Assembly (NCBI RefSeq): GCF_051020765.1
Contig: NW_027469177.1
Coordinates: 186,001-250,000, forward strand
DNA length: 64,000 nt
From: Lasioglossum baleicum
Taxonomy: Eukaryota; Arthropoda; Insecta; Hymenoptera; Halictidae
Direction: 5' to 3'
Below the pieces are notes generated by a model, which was not told the DNA's origin, did no database searches, and saw only the letters and a list, made by a program, of their open reading frames with translations. Shown in pieces: positions 25,397 through 37,656 of the stretch (position 1 is the first letter of the stretch; every line of letters starts with the position of its first letter). A program made the position numbers and the translations under genes.

Positions 25397-25695
25397 GTGC
25401 GCATCCCAAAAAACCTGCGCATGCGCATCCCAAAAAATCTGCGCATGCGCATCCCACAATACCTGCGCATGCGCATCCCACAAAACCTCGCACGTGTTTG
25501 TGCTCGACTAGACTGCGGGATGCATCCTTTCGCACGTGTTTTTACTCGACTAGCCTGCGGGATGCATCCTCTCGCACGTGTTTTTGCTCGACTAGCCTGC
25601 GGGATGCATCCTCTCGCACGTGTTTGTGCTCGACTAGCCTGCGGGATGCATCCTCTCGCACGTGTTTTTGCTCGACTAGCCAGTGCGCATCCCAA
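23724..25695. repeat. 986-bp tandem duplication
   Basis: Two head-to-tail copies, about 23724-24709 and 24710-25695. They share CGACTGGCC (23774/24760), CTCGGCTAG (23813/24799), the E-box-killing CACGTCTTTG (24345/25331), CCCACAATACC (24475/25461), and the paired inserted-G joints (24411/25397 and 24697/25683). Two inserted-G joints per copy explain why 986 is two more than a multiple of three. Confidence 0.88.
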
Positions 25696-27505
25696 AAAAC
25701 CTGCGCATGCGCATCCCAAAAAATCTGCGCATGCGCATCCCATAAAACCTGCGCATGCGCATCCCACAAAACCTCGCACGTGTTTGTGCTCGACTAGACT
25801 GCGGGATGCATCCTTTCGCACGTGTTTTTACTCGACTTGCCTGCGGGATGCATCCTCTCGCACGTGTTTTTGTTCGACTAGCCTGCGGGATGCATCCTCT
25901 CGCACGTGTTTGTGCTCGACTAGCCTGCGGGATGCATCCTCTCGCACGTGTTTTTACTCGACTAGCCTGCGGGATGCATCCTCTCGCACGTGTTTTTGCT
26001 CGACTAGCCTGCGGGATGCATCCTCTCGCACGTGTTTTTGCTCGACTAGCCTGCGGGATGCATCCTCTCGCACGTGTTTTTACTCGACTAGCCTGCGGGA
26101 TGCATCCTCACGCACGTGTTTTTACTCGACTACCCTGATGGATGCATCCTCTCGCACGTGTTTTTGCTCGACTAGCCATGCGCATCCCAAAAAACCTGCG
26201 CATGCGCATCCCAAAAAACCTGCGCATGCGCATCCCACAAAACCTGCGCATGCGCATCCCACAAAACCTCGCACGTGTTTTTACTCGACTAGCCTGCGGG
26301 ATGCATCCTCTCGCACGTGTTTTTACTCGACTAGCCTGCGGGATGCATCCTCTCGCACGTGTTTTTGCTCGACTAGCCATGCGCATCCCAAAAAACCTAC
26401 ACATGCGCATCCCAAAAAAACCTGCGCATGCGCATCCCACAAAACCTGCGCATGCGCATCCCACAAAACCTCGCACGTGTTTTTACTCGACTAGCCTGCG
26501 GGATGCATCCTCTCGCACGTGTTTTTACTGGACTAGCCTGCGGGATGCATCCTCTCGCACGTGTTTTTACTCGACTACCCTGCGGGATGCATCCTCTCGC
26601 ACGTGTTTTTGCTCGACTAGCCATGCGCATCCCAAAAAACCTGCGCATGCGCATCCCAAAAAACCTGCGCATGCGCATCCCACAAAACCTCGCACGTGTT
26701 TTTACTCGACTAGCCTGCTGGATGCATCCTCTCGCACGTGTTTTTACTCGGCTAGCCTGCGGGATGCATCCTCTCGCACGTGTTTTTGCTCGACTAGCCA
26801 TGCGCATCCCAAAAAACCTGCACATGCGCATCCCAAAAAACCTGCGCATGCGCATCCCACAAAACCTGCGCATGCGCATCCCACAAAACCTCGCACGTGT
26901 TTTTACTCGACTGGCCTGCGGGATGCATCCTCTCGCACGTGTTTTTGCTCGGCTAGCCTGCGGGATGCATCCTCTCGCACGTGTTTTTGCTCGACTAGCC
27001 ATGCGCATCCCAAAAAACCTGCGCATGCGCATCCCAAAAAACCTGCGCATGCGCATCCCACAAAACCTCGCACGTGTTTTTACTCGACTAGCCTGCGGGA
27101 TGCATCCTCTCGCACGTGTTTTTACTCGACTAGCCTGCGGGATGCATCGTCTCGCACGTGTTTTTACTCGACTAGCCTGCGGGATGCATCCTCTCGCACG
27201 TGTTTTTGCTCGACTAGCCATGCGCATCCCAAAAAACCTGCGCATGCGCATCCCAAAAATTCTGCGCATGCGCATCCCACAAAACCTGCGCATGTGCATC
27301 CCACAAAACCTCGCACGTGTTTGTGCTCGACTAGACTGCGGGATGCATCCTTTCGCACGTGTTTTTACTCGACTAGCCTGCGGGATGCATCCTCTCGCAC
27401 GTGTTTTTGCTCGACTAGCCTGCGGGATGCATCCTCTCGCACGTCTTTGTGCTCGACTAGCCTGCGGGATGCATCCTCTCGCACGTGTTTTTGCTCGACT
27501 AGCCA
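25397..27505. repeat. 20-29 kb amplicon family, copy 3 (2109 bp)
   Basis: Third amplicon. Inserted-G joints lie at 25397 and 25683, with TTTGTTCGAC near 25870, CCTCACGCACG near 26107, the 7-A unit at 26414-26420 and ACTGGACTAG near 26526. The first 1.1 kb is closest to copy 1, sharing TTTGTTCG and CCTCACGC. The remainder adds the GCTGGATGC and CTGGCCTGC segment found in copy 2. This makes it look like a recombinant of the two. A private CCCAAAAATTCTG lies near 27250. Confidence 0.82.
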
Positions 27506-29411
27506 GTGCGCATCCCAAAAAACCTGCGCATGCGCATCCCAAAAAATCTGCGCATGCGCATCCCACAATACCTGCGCATGCGCATCCCACAAAACCTCGC
27601 ACGTGTTTGTGCTCGACTAGACTGCGGGATGCATCCTTTCGCACGTGTTTTTACTCGACTAGCCTGCGGGATGCATCCTCTCGCACGTGTTTTTGCTCGA
27701 CTAGCCTGCGGGATGCATCCTCTCGCACGTGTTTGTGCTCGACTAGCCTGCGGGATGCATCCTCTCGCACTTGTTTTTGCTCGACTAGCCAGTGCGCATC
27801 CCAAAAAACCTGCGCATGCGCATCCCAAAAAATCTGCGCATGCGCATCCCATAAAACCTGCGCATGCGCATCCCACAAAACCTCGCACGTGTTTGTGCTC
27901 GACTAGACTGCGGGATGCATCCTTTCGCACGTGTTTTTACTCGACTTGCCTGCGGGATGCATCCTCTCGCACGTGTTTTTGCTCGACTAGCCTGCGGGAT
28001 GCATCCTCTCGCACGTGTTTGTGCTCGACTAGCCTGCGGGATGCATCCTCTCGCACGTGTTTTTACTCGACTAGCCTGCGGGATGCATCCTCTCGCACGT
28101 GTTTTTGCTCGACTAGCCTGCGGGATGCATCCTCTCGCACGTGTTTTTGCTCGACTAGCCTGCGGGATGCATCCTCTCGCACGTGTTTTTACTCGACTAG
28201 CCTGCGGGATGCATCCTCTCGCACGTGTTTTTACTCGACTACCCTGATGGATGCATCCTCTCGCACGTGTTTTTGCTCGACTAGCCATGCGCATCCCAAA
28301 AAACCTGCGCATGCGCATCCCAAAAAACCTGCGCATGCGCATCCCACAAAACCTGCGCATGCGCATCCCACAAAACCTCGCACGTGTTTTTACTCGACTA
28401 GCCTGCGGGATGCATCCTCTCGCACGTGTTTTTACTCGACTACCCTGCGGGATGCATCCTCTCGCACGTGTTTTTGCTCGACTAGCCATGCGCATCCCAA
28501 AAAACCTGCGCATGCGCATCCCAAAAAACCTGCGCATGCGCATCCCACAAAACCTCGCACGTGTTTTTACTCGACTAGCCTGCTGGATGCATCCTCTCGC
28601 ACGTGTTTTTACTCGGCTAGCCTGCGGGATGCATCCTCTCGCACGTGTTTTTGCTCGACTAGCCATGCGCATCCCAAAAAACCTGCACATGCGCATCCCA
28701 AAAAACCTGCGCATGCGCATCCCACAAAACCTGCGCATGCGCATCCCACAAAACCTCGCACGTGTTTTTACTCGACTGGCCTGCGGGATGCATCCTCTCG
28801 CACGTGTTTTTGCTCGGCTAGCCTGCGGGATGCATCCTCTCGCACGTGTTTTTGCTCGACTAGCCATGCGCATCCCAAAAAACCTGCGCATGCGCATCCC
28901 AAAAAACCTGCGCATGCGCATCCCACAAAACCTCGCACGTGTTTTTACTCGACTAGCCTGCGGGATGCATCCTCTCGCACGTGTTTTTACTCGACTAGCC
29001 TGCGGGATGCATCCTCTCGCACGTGTTTTTACTAGACTAGCCTGCGGGATGCATCGTCTCGCACGTGTTTTTACTCGACTAGCCTGCGGGATGCATCCTC
29101 TCGCACGTGTTTTTGCTCGACTAGCCATGCGCATCCCAAAAAACCTGCGCATGCGCATCCCAAAAAATCTGCGCATGCGCATCCCACAAAACCTGCGCAT
29201 GTGCATCCCACAAAACTCGCACGTGTTTGTGCTCGACTAGACTGCGGGATGCATCCTTTCGCACGTGTTTTTACTCGACTAGCCTGCGGGATGCATCCTC
29301 TCGCACGTGTTTTTGCTCGACTAGCCTGCGGGATGCATCCTCTCGCACGTGTTTGTGCTCGACTAGCCTGCGGGATGCATCCTCTCGCACGTGTTTTTGC
29401 TCGACTAGCCA
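27506..29411. repeat. 20-29 kb amplicon family, copy 4
   Basis: Fourth amplicon, matching copy 2 at offset 5002. Private changes are TCGCACTTGTTTTT near 27770 (E-box lost), TTTTTACTAGACTAG near 29030 (introducing TAG into an otherwise open frame), and a one-base-deleted B-to-A joint near 29216. It ends at the inserted-G joint at 29412, where a two-unit B run replaces the usual four. Confidence 0.82.
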
Positions 29412-30259
29412 GTGCGCATCCCAAAAAACCTGCGCATGCGCATCCCACAAAACCTCGCACGTGTTTGTGCTCGACTAGACTGCGGGATGCATCCTTTCGC
29501 ACGTGTTTTTACTCGACTTGCCTGCGGGATGCATCCTCTCGCACGTGTTTTTGCTCGACTAGCCTGCGGGATGCATCCTCTCGCACGTGTTTGTGCTCGA
29601 CTAGCCTGCGGGATGCATCCTCTCGCACGTGTTTTTACTCGACTAGCCTGCGGGATGCATCCTCTCGCACGTGTTTTTGCTCGACTAGCCTGCGGGATGC
29701 ATCCTCTCGCACGTGTTTTTGCTCGACTAGCCTGCGGGATGCATCCTCTCGCACGTGTTTTTACTCGACTAGCCTGCGGGATGCATCCTCTCGCACGTGT
29801 TTTTACTCGACTACCCTGATGGATGCATCCTCTCGCACGTGTTTTTGCTCGACTAGCCATGCGCATCCCAAAAAACCTGCGCATGCGCATCCCAAAAAAC
29901 CTGCGCATGCGCATCCCACAAAACCTGCGCATGCGCATCCCACAAAACCTCGCACGTGTTTTTACTCGACTAGCCTGCGGGATGCATCCTCTCGCACGTG
30001 TTTTTACTCGACTAGCCTGCGGGATGCATCCTCTCGCACGTGTTTTTGCTCGACTAGCCATGCGCATCCCAAAAAACCTACACATGCGCATCCCAAAAAA
30101 ACCTGCGCATGCGCATCCCACAAAACCTGCGCATGCGCATCCCACAAAACCTCGCACGTGTTTTTACTCGACTAGCCTGCGGGATGCATCCTCTCGCACG
30201 TGTTTTTACTGGACTAGCCTGCGGGATGCATCCTCTCGCACGTGTTTTTACTCGACTAC
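29412..30259. repeat. Cassettes leading into the 1392-bp repeats
   Basis: A long A run (about 29456-29855) with one TTTGTGCTCG unit follows the last closely clustered inserted-G joint. The ACCCTGATGG header is near 29811, the 7-A B unit is at 30095-30101, and ACTGGACTAG is near 30207. The layout repeats the ends of amplicon copies 1 and 3. Confidence 0.78.
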
Positions 30260-33200
30260 CCTGCGGGATGCATCCTCTCGCACGTGTTTTTGCTCGACTA
30301 GCCATGCGCATCCCAAAAAACCTGCGCATGCGCATCCCAAAAAACCTGCGCATGCGCATCCCAAAAAACCTGCGCATGCGCATCCCACAAAACCTGCGTA
30401 TGCGCATCCCACAAAACCTCGCACGTGTTTTTACTCGACTAGCCTGCTGGATGCATCCTCTCGCACGTGTTTTTACTCGGCTAGCCTGCGGGATGCATCC
30501 TCTCGCACGTGTTTTTGCTCGACTAGCCATGCGCATCCCAAAAAACCTGCACATGCGCATCCCAAAAAACCTGCGCATGCGCATCCCAAAAAACCTGCGC
30601 ATGCGCATCCCAAAAAACCTGCGCATGCGCATCCCACAAAACCTGCGTATGCGCATCCCACAAAACCTCGCACGTGTTTTTACTCGACTAGCCTGCGGGA
30701 TGCATCCTCTCGCACGTGTTTTTACTCGACTAGCCTGCGGGATGCATCCTCTCGCACGTGTTTTTGCTCGACTAGCCATGCGCATCCCAAAAAACCTGCA
30801 CATGCGCATCCCAAAAAACCTGCGCATGCGCATCCCACAAAACCTGCGCATGCGCATCCCACAAAACCTCGCACGTGTTTTTACTCGACTAGCCTGCGGG
30901 ATGCATCCTCTCGCACGTGTTTTTGCTCGGCTAGCCTGCGGGATGCATCCTCTCGCACGTGTTTTTGCTCGACTAGCCATGCGCATCCCAAAAAACCTGC
31001 GCATGCGCATCCCACAAAACCTCGCACGTGTTTTTACTCGACTAGCCTGCGGGATGCATCCTTTCGCACGTGTTTTTACTCGACTAGCCTGCGGGATGCA
31101 TACTCTCGCACGTGTTTTTGCTCGACTAGCCTGCGGGATGCATCCTCTCGCACGTGTTTGTGCTCGACTAGCCTGCGGGATGCATCCTCTCGCACGTGTT
31201 TTTACTCGACTAGCCTGCGGGATGCATCGTCTCGCACGTGTTTTTACTCGACTAGCCTGCGGGATGCATCCTCTCGCACGTGTTTTTGCTCGACTAGCCA
31301 TGCGCATCCCAAAAAACCTGCGCATGCGCATCCCAAAAAATCTGCGCATGCGCATCCCACAAAACCTGCGCATGCGCATCCCACAAAACCTCGCACGTGT
31401 TTGTGCTCGACTAGCCTGCGGGATGCATCCTTTCGCACGTGTTTTTACTCGACTAGCCTGCGGGATGCATACTCTCGCACGTGTTTTTGCTCGACTAGCC
31501 TGCGGGATGCATCCTCTCGCACGTGTTTTTGCTCGACTAGCCATGCGCATCCCACAAAACCTGCGCATGCGCATCCCACAAAACCTCGCACGTGTTTGTG
31601 CTCGACTAGACTGCGGGATGCATCCTTTCGCACGTGTTTTTACTCGACTAGCCTGCGGGATGCATCCTCTCGCACGTGTTTTTGCTCGACTAGCCATGCG
31701 CATCCCAAAAAACCTGCGCATGCGCATCCCAAAAAACCTGCGCATGCGCATCCCAAAAAACCTGCGCATGCGCATCCCACAAAACCTGCGTATGCGCATC
31801 CCACAAAACCTCGCACGTGTTTTTACTCGACTAGCCTGCTGGATGCATCCTCTCGCACGTGTTTTTACTCGGCTAGCCTGCGGGATGCATCCTCTCGCAC
31901 GTGTTTTTGCTCGACTAGCCATGCGCATCCCAAAAAACCTGCACATGCGCATCCCAAAAAACCTGCGCATGCGCATCCCAAAAAACCTGCGCATGCGCAT
32001 CCCAAAAAACCTGCGCATGCGCATCCCACAAAACCTGCGTATGCGCATCCCACAAAACCTCGCACGTGTTTTTACTCGACTAGCCTGCGGGATGCATCCT
32101 CTCGCACGTGTTTTTACTCGACTAGCCTGCGGGATGCATCCTCTCGCACGTGTTTTTGCTCGACTAGCCATGCGCATCCCAAAAAACCTGCACATGCGCA
32201 TCCCAAAAAACCTGCGCATGCGCATCCCACAAAACCTGCGCATGCGCATCCCACAAAACCTCGCACGTGTTTTTACTCGACTAGCCTGCGGGATGCATCC
32301 TCTCGCACGTGTTTTTGCTCGGCTAGCCTGCGGGATGCATCCTCTCGCACGTGTTTTTGCTCGACTAGCCATGCGCATCCCAAAAAACCTGCGCATGCGC
32401 ATCCCACAAAACCTCGCACGTGTTTTTACTCGACTAGCCTGCGGGATGCATCCTTTCGCACGTGTTTTTACTCGACTAGCCTGCGGGATGCATACTCTCG
32501 CACGTGTTTTTGCTCGACTAGCCTGCGGGATGCATCCTCTCGCACGTGTTTGTGCTCGACTAGCCTGCGGGATGCATCCTCTCGCACGTGTTTTTACTCG
32601 ACTAGCCTGCGGGATGCATCGTCTCGCACGTGTTTTTACTCGACTAGCCTGCGGGATGCATCCTCTCGCACGTGTTTTTGCTCGACTAGCCATGCGCATC
32701 CCAAAAAGCTGCGCATGCGCATCCCAAAAAATCTGCGCATGCGCATCCCACAAAACCTGCGCATGCGCATCCCACAAAACCTCGCACGTGTTTGTGCTCG
32801 ACTAGCCTGCGGGATGCATCCTTTCGCACGTGTTTTTACTCGACTAGCCTGCGGGATGCATACTCTCGCACGTGTTTTTGCTCGACTAGCCTGCGGGATG
32901 CATCCTCTCGCACGTGTTTTTGCTCGACTAGCCATGCGCATCCCAAAAAACCTGCGCATGCGCATCCCAAAAAATCTGCGCATGCGCATCCCACAAAACC
33001 TGCGCATGCGCATCCCACAAAACCTCGCACGTGTTTGTGCTCGACTAGACTGCGGGATGCATCCTTTCGCACGTGTTTTTACTCGACTAGCCTGCGGGAT
33101 GCATCCTCTCGCACGTGTTTTTGCTCGACTAGCCATGCGCATCCCAAAAAACCTGCGCATGCGCATCCCAAAAAACCTGCGCATGCGCATCCCAAAAAAC

Positions 33201-33420
33201 CTGCGCATGCGCATCCCACAAAACCTGCGTATGCGCATCCCACAAAACCTCGCACGTGTTTTTACTCGACTAGCCTGCTGGATGCATCCTCTCGCACGTG
33301 TTTTTACTCGGCTAGCCTGCGGGATGCATCCTCTCGCACGTGTTTTTGCTCGACTAGCCATGCGCATCCCAAAAAACCTGCACATGCGCATCCCAAAAAA
33401 CCTGCGCATGCGCATCCCAC
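30260..33420. repeat. 1392-bp tandem repeat, two copies plus a partial third
   Basis: Copy 1 is 30260-31651, copy 2 is 31652-33090, and a partial third copy runs 33091 to about 33420. Copies 1 and 2 align at offset 1392, and copies 2 and 3 at offset 1439. They share five-unit B runs ending CTGCGTATGCGC, the GCCTGCTGG unit (30443, 31835, 33274) and the CATACTCTCG units. The offset grows by 47 through changes in B-unit number plus one base missing from a B unit near 32705 (CCCAAAAAGCTGCGC). Confidence 0.84.
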
Positions 33421-35014
33421 AAAACCTCGCACGTGTTTTTACTCGACTAGCCTGCGGGATGCATCCTCTCGCACGTGTTTTTGCTCGGCTAGCCTGCGGG
33501 ATGCATCCTCTCGCACGTGTTTTTGCTCGACTAGCCATGCGCATCCCAAAAAACCTGCGCATGCGCATCCCAAAAAACCTGCGCATGCGCATCCCACAAA
33601 ACCTCGCACGTGTTTTTACTCGACTAGCCTGCGGGATGCATCCTCTCGCACGTGTTTTTACTCGACTAGCCTGCGGGATGCATCCTCTCGCACGTGTTTT
33701 TACTCGACTAGCCTGCGGGATGCATCGTCTCGCACGTGTTTTTACTCGACTAGCCTGCGGGATGCATCCTCTCGCACGTGTTTTTGCTCGACTAGCCATG
33801 CGCATCCCAAAAAACCTGCGCATGCGCATCCCAAAAAACCTGCGCATGCGCATCCCACAAAACCTGCGCATGCGCATCCCACAAAACCTGCGCATGCGCA
33901 TCCCACAAAACCTCGCACGTGTTTTTACTCGACTAGCCTGCGGGATGCATCCTCTCGCACGTGTTTTTACTCGACTACCCTGCGGGATGCATCCTCTCGC
34001 ACGTGTTTTTGCTCGACTAGCCATGCGCATCCCAAAAAACCTGCACATGCGCATTCCAAAAAACCTGCGCATGCGCATCCCACAAGACCTGCGCATGCGC
34101 ATCCCACAAAACCTCGCACGTGTTTTTACTCGACTAGCCTGCGGGATGCATCCCCTCGCACGTGTTTTTACTCGACTACCCTGCGGGATGCATCCTCTCG
34201 CACGTGTTTTTGCTCGACTAGCCATGCGCATCCCAAAAAACCTGCGCATGCGCATCCCAAAAAACCTGCGCATGCGCATCCCACAAAACCTCGCACGTGT
34301 TTTTACTCGACTAGCCTGCGGGATGCATCCTCTCGCACGTGTTTTTACTCGACTAGCCTGCGGGATGCATCCTCTCGCACGTGTTTTTACTCGACTAGCC
34401 TGCGGGATGCATCGTCTCGCACGTGTTTTTACTCGACTAGCCTGCGGGATGCATCCCCTCGCACGTGTTTTTGCTCGACTAGCCATGCGCATCCCAAAAA
34501 ACCTGCGCATGCGCATCCCAAAAAATCTGCGCATGCGCATCCCACAAAACCTGCGCATGCGCATCCCACAAAACCTCGCACGTGTTTGTGCTCGACTAGC
34601 CTGCGGGATGCATCCTTTCGCACGTGTTTTTACTCGACTAGCCTGCGGGATGCATACTCTCGCACGTGTTTTTGCTCGACTAGCCTGCGGGATGCATCCT
34701 CTCGCACGTGTTTTTGCTCGACTAGCCATGCGCATCCCAAAAAACCTGCGCATGCGCATCCCAAAAAATCTGCGCATGCGCATCCCACAAAACCTGCGCA
34801 TGTGCATCCCACAAAACCTCGCACGTGTTTGTGCTCGACTAGACTGCGGGATGCATCCTTTCGCACGTGTTTTTACTCGACTAGCCTGCGGGATGCATCC
34901 TCTCGCACGTGTTTTTGCTCGACTAGCCTGCGGGATGCATCCTCTCGCACGTGTTTGTGCTCGACTAGCCTGCGGGATGCATCCTCTCGCACGTGTTTTT
35001 GCTCGACTAGCCAG
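33421..35014. repeat. End of the left domain
   Basis: Ordinary cassettes with private variants GCATTCCAAAAAA near 34051, CATCCCCTCGC near 34150 and 34453, and ACAAGACC near 34083. The last inserted-G joint of the window is at 35014. It is preceded by the left-domain A order TTTGTGCTCG, TTTTTACTCG, TTTTTGCTCG, TTTGTGCTCG, TTTTTGCTCG. No gene was found. Confidence 0.78.
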
Positions 35015-37656
35015 TGCGCATCCCAAAAAACCTGCGCATGAGCATCCCAAAAAACCTGCGCATGCGCATCCCACAAAACCTCGCACGTGTTTTTACTCGA
35101 CTAGCCTGCGGGATGCATCCTCTCGCACGTGTTTTTACTCGACTAGCCTGCGGGATGCATCCTCTCGCACGTGTTTTTACTCGACTAGCCTGCGGGATGC
35201 ATCGTCTCGCACGTGTTTTTACTCGACTAGCCTGCGGGATGCATCCTCTCGCACGTGTTTTTGCTCGACTAGCCATGCGCATCCCAAAAAACCTGCGCAT
35301 GCGCATCCCAAAAAATCTGCGCATGCGCATCCCACAAAACCTGCGCATGCGCATCCCACAAAACCTCGCACGTGTTTGTGCTCGACTAGCCTGCGGGATG
35401 CATCCTTTCGCACGTGTTTTTACTCGACTAGCCTGCGGGATGCATCCTCTCGCACGTGTTTTTGCTCGACTAGCCTGCGGGATGCATCCTCTCGCACGTG
35501 TTTTTGCTCGACTAGCCATGCGCATCCCACAAAACCTGCGCATGCGCATCCCACAAAACCTGCGTATGCGCATCCCATAAAACCTCGCACGTGTTTTTAC
35601 TCGACTAGCCTGCTGGATGCATCCTCTCGCACGTGTTTTTACTCGGCTAGCCTGCGGGATGCATCCTCTCGCACGTGTTTTTGCTCGACTAGCCATGCGC
35701 ATCCCAAAAAACCTGCACATGCGCATCCCAAAAAACCTGCGCATGCGCATCCCACAAAACCTGCGCATGCGCATCCCACAAAACCTCGCACGTGTTTTTA
35801 CTCGACTAGACTGCGGGATGCATCCTCTCGCACGTGTTTTTGCTCGGCTAGCCTGCGGGATGCATCCTCTCGCACGTGTTTTTGCTCGACTAGCCATGCG
35901 CATCCCAAAAAACCTGCGCATGCGCATCCCACAAAACCTCGCACGTGTTTTTACTCGACGAGCCTGCGGGATGCATCCTCTCGCACGTGTTTTTACTCGA
36001 CTAGCCTGCGGGATGCATCCTCTCGCACGTGTTTTTACTCGACTAGCCTGCGGGATGCATCGTCTCGCACGTGTTTTTACTCGACTAGCCTGCGGGATGC
36101 ATCCTCTCGCACGTGTTTTTGCTCGACTAGCCATGCGCATCTCAAAAAACCTGCACATGCGCATCCCAAAAAACCTGCGCATGCGCATCCCACAAAACCT
36201 GCGCATGCGCATCCCACAAAACCTCGCACGTGTTTTTACTCGACTAGCCTGCGGGATGCATCCTCTCGCACGTGTTTTTACTCGACTAGCCTGCGGGATG
36301 CATCCTCTCGCACGTGTTTTTGCTCGACTAGCCTGCGGGATGCATCCTCTCGCACGTGTTTTTACTCGACTAGCCTGCGGGATGCATCGTCTCGCACGTG
36401 TTTTTACTCGACTAGCCTGCGGGATGCATCCTCTCGCACGTGTTTTTGCTCGACTAGCCATGCGCATCCCAAAAAACCTGCGCATGCGCATCCCAAAAAA
36501 CCTGCGCATGCGCATCCCACAAAACCTCGCACGTGTTTTTACTCGACTAGCCTGCGGGATGCATCCTCTCGCACGTGTTTTTACTCGACTAGCCTGCGGG
36601 ATGCATCGTCTCGCACGTGTTTTTACTCGACTAGCCTGCGGGATGCATCCTCTCGCACGTGTTTTTGCTCGACTAGCCATGCGCATCCCAAAAAACCTGC
36701 GCATGCGCATCCCAAAAAATCTGCGCATGCGCATCCCACAAAACCTGCGCATGCGCATCCCACAAAACCTCGCACGTGTTTGTGCTCGACTAGCCTGCGG
36801 GATGCATCATTTCGCACGTGTTTTTACTCGACTAGCCTGCGGGATGCATCCTCTCGCACGTGTTTTTGCTCGACTAGCCTGCGGGATGCATCCTCTCGCA
36901 CGTGTTTTTGCTCGACTAGCCATGCGCATCCCAAAAAACCTGCGCATGCGCATCCCAAAAAATCTGCGCATGCGCATCCCACAAAACCTCGCACGTGTTT
37001 GTGCTCGACTAGACTGCGGGATGCATCCTTTCTCACGTGTTTTTACTCGACTAGCCTGCGGGATGCATCCTCTCGCACGTGTTTTTGCTCGACTAGCCTC
37101 CGGGATGCATCCTCTCGCACGTGTTTGTGCTCGACTAGCCTGCGGGATGCATCCTCTCGCACGTGTTTTTGCTCGACTAGCCATGCGCATCCCAAAAAAC
37201 CTGCGCATGCGCATCCCAAAAAATCTGCGCATACGCATCCCACAAAACCTGCGCATGCGCATCCCACAAAACCTCGCACGTGTTTGTGCTCGACTAGCCT
37301 GCGGGATGCATCCTTTCGCACGTGTTTTTACTCGACTAGCCTGCGGGATGCATCGTCTCGCACGTGTTTTTACTCGACTAGCCTGCGGGATGCATCCTCT
37401 CGCACGTGTTTTTGCTCGACTAGCCATGCGCATCCCAAAAAACCTGCGCATGCGCATCCCAAAAAATCTGCGCATGCGCATCCCACAAAACCTGCGCATG
37501 CACATCCCACAAAACCTCGCACGTGTTTGTGCTCGACTAGCCTGCGGGATGCATCCTTTCGCACGTGTTTTTACTCGACTAGCCTGCGGGATGCATCCTC
37601 TCGCACGTGTTTTTGCTCGACTAGCCTGCGGGATGCATCCTCTCGCACGTGTTTTT
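35015..37656. repeat. Start of the right domain
   Basis: Cassettes without inserted-G joints. Private variants include GCGCATGAGCATCCC near 35037, CCCATAAAACC at 35574 (which closes an open frame), ACTCGACGAGCC near 35954, the first CATCTCAAAAAA B unit near 36138, CATCATTTCGC near 36807, TTTCTCACGTG near 37030 and GCCTCCGGG near 37097. The first GATC-marked A unit, the domain tracer, is at 37657. Confidence 0.78.
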
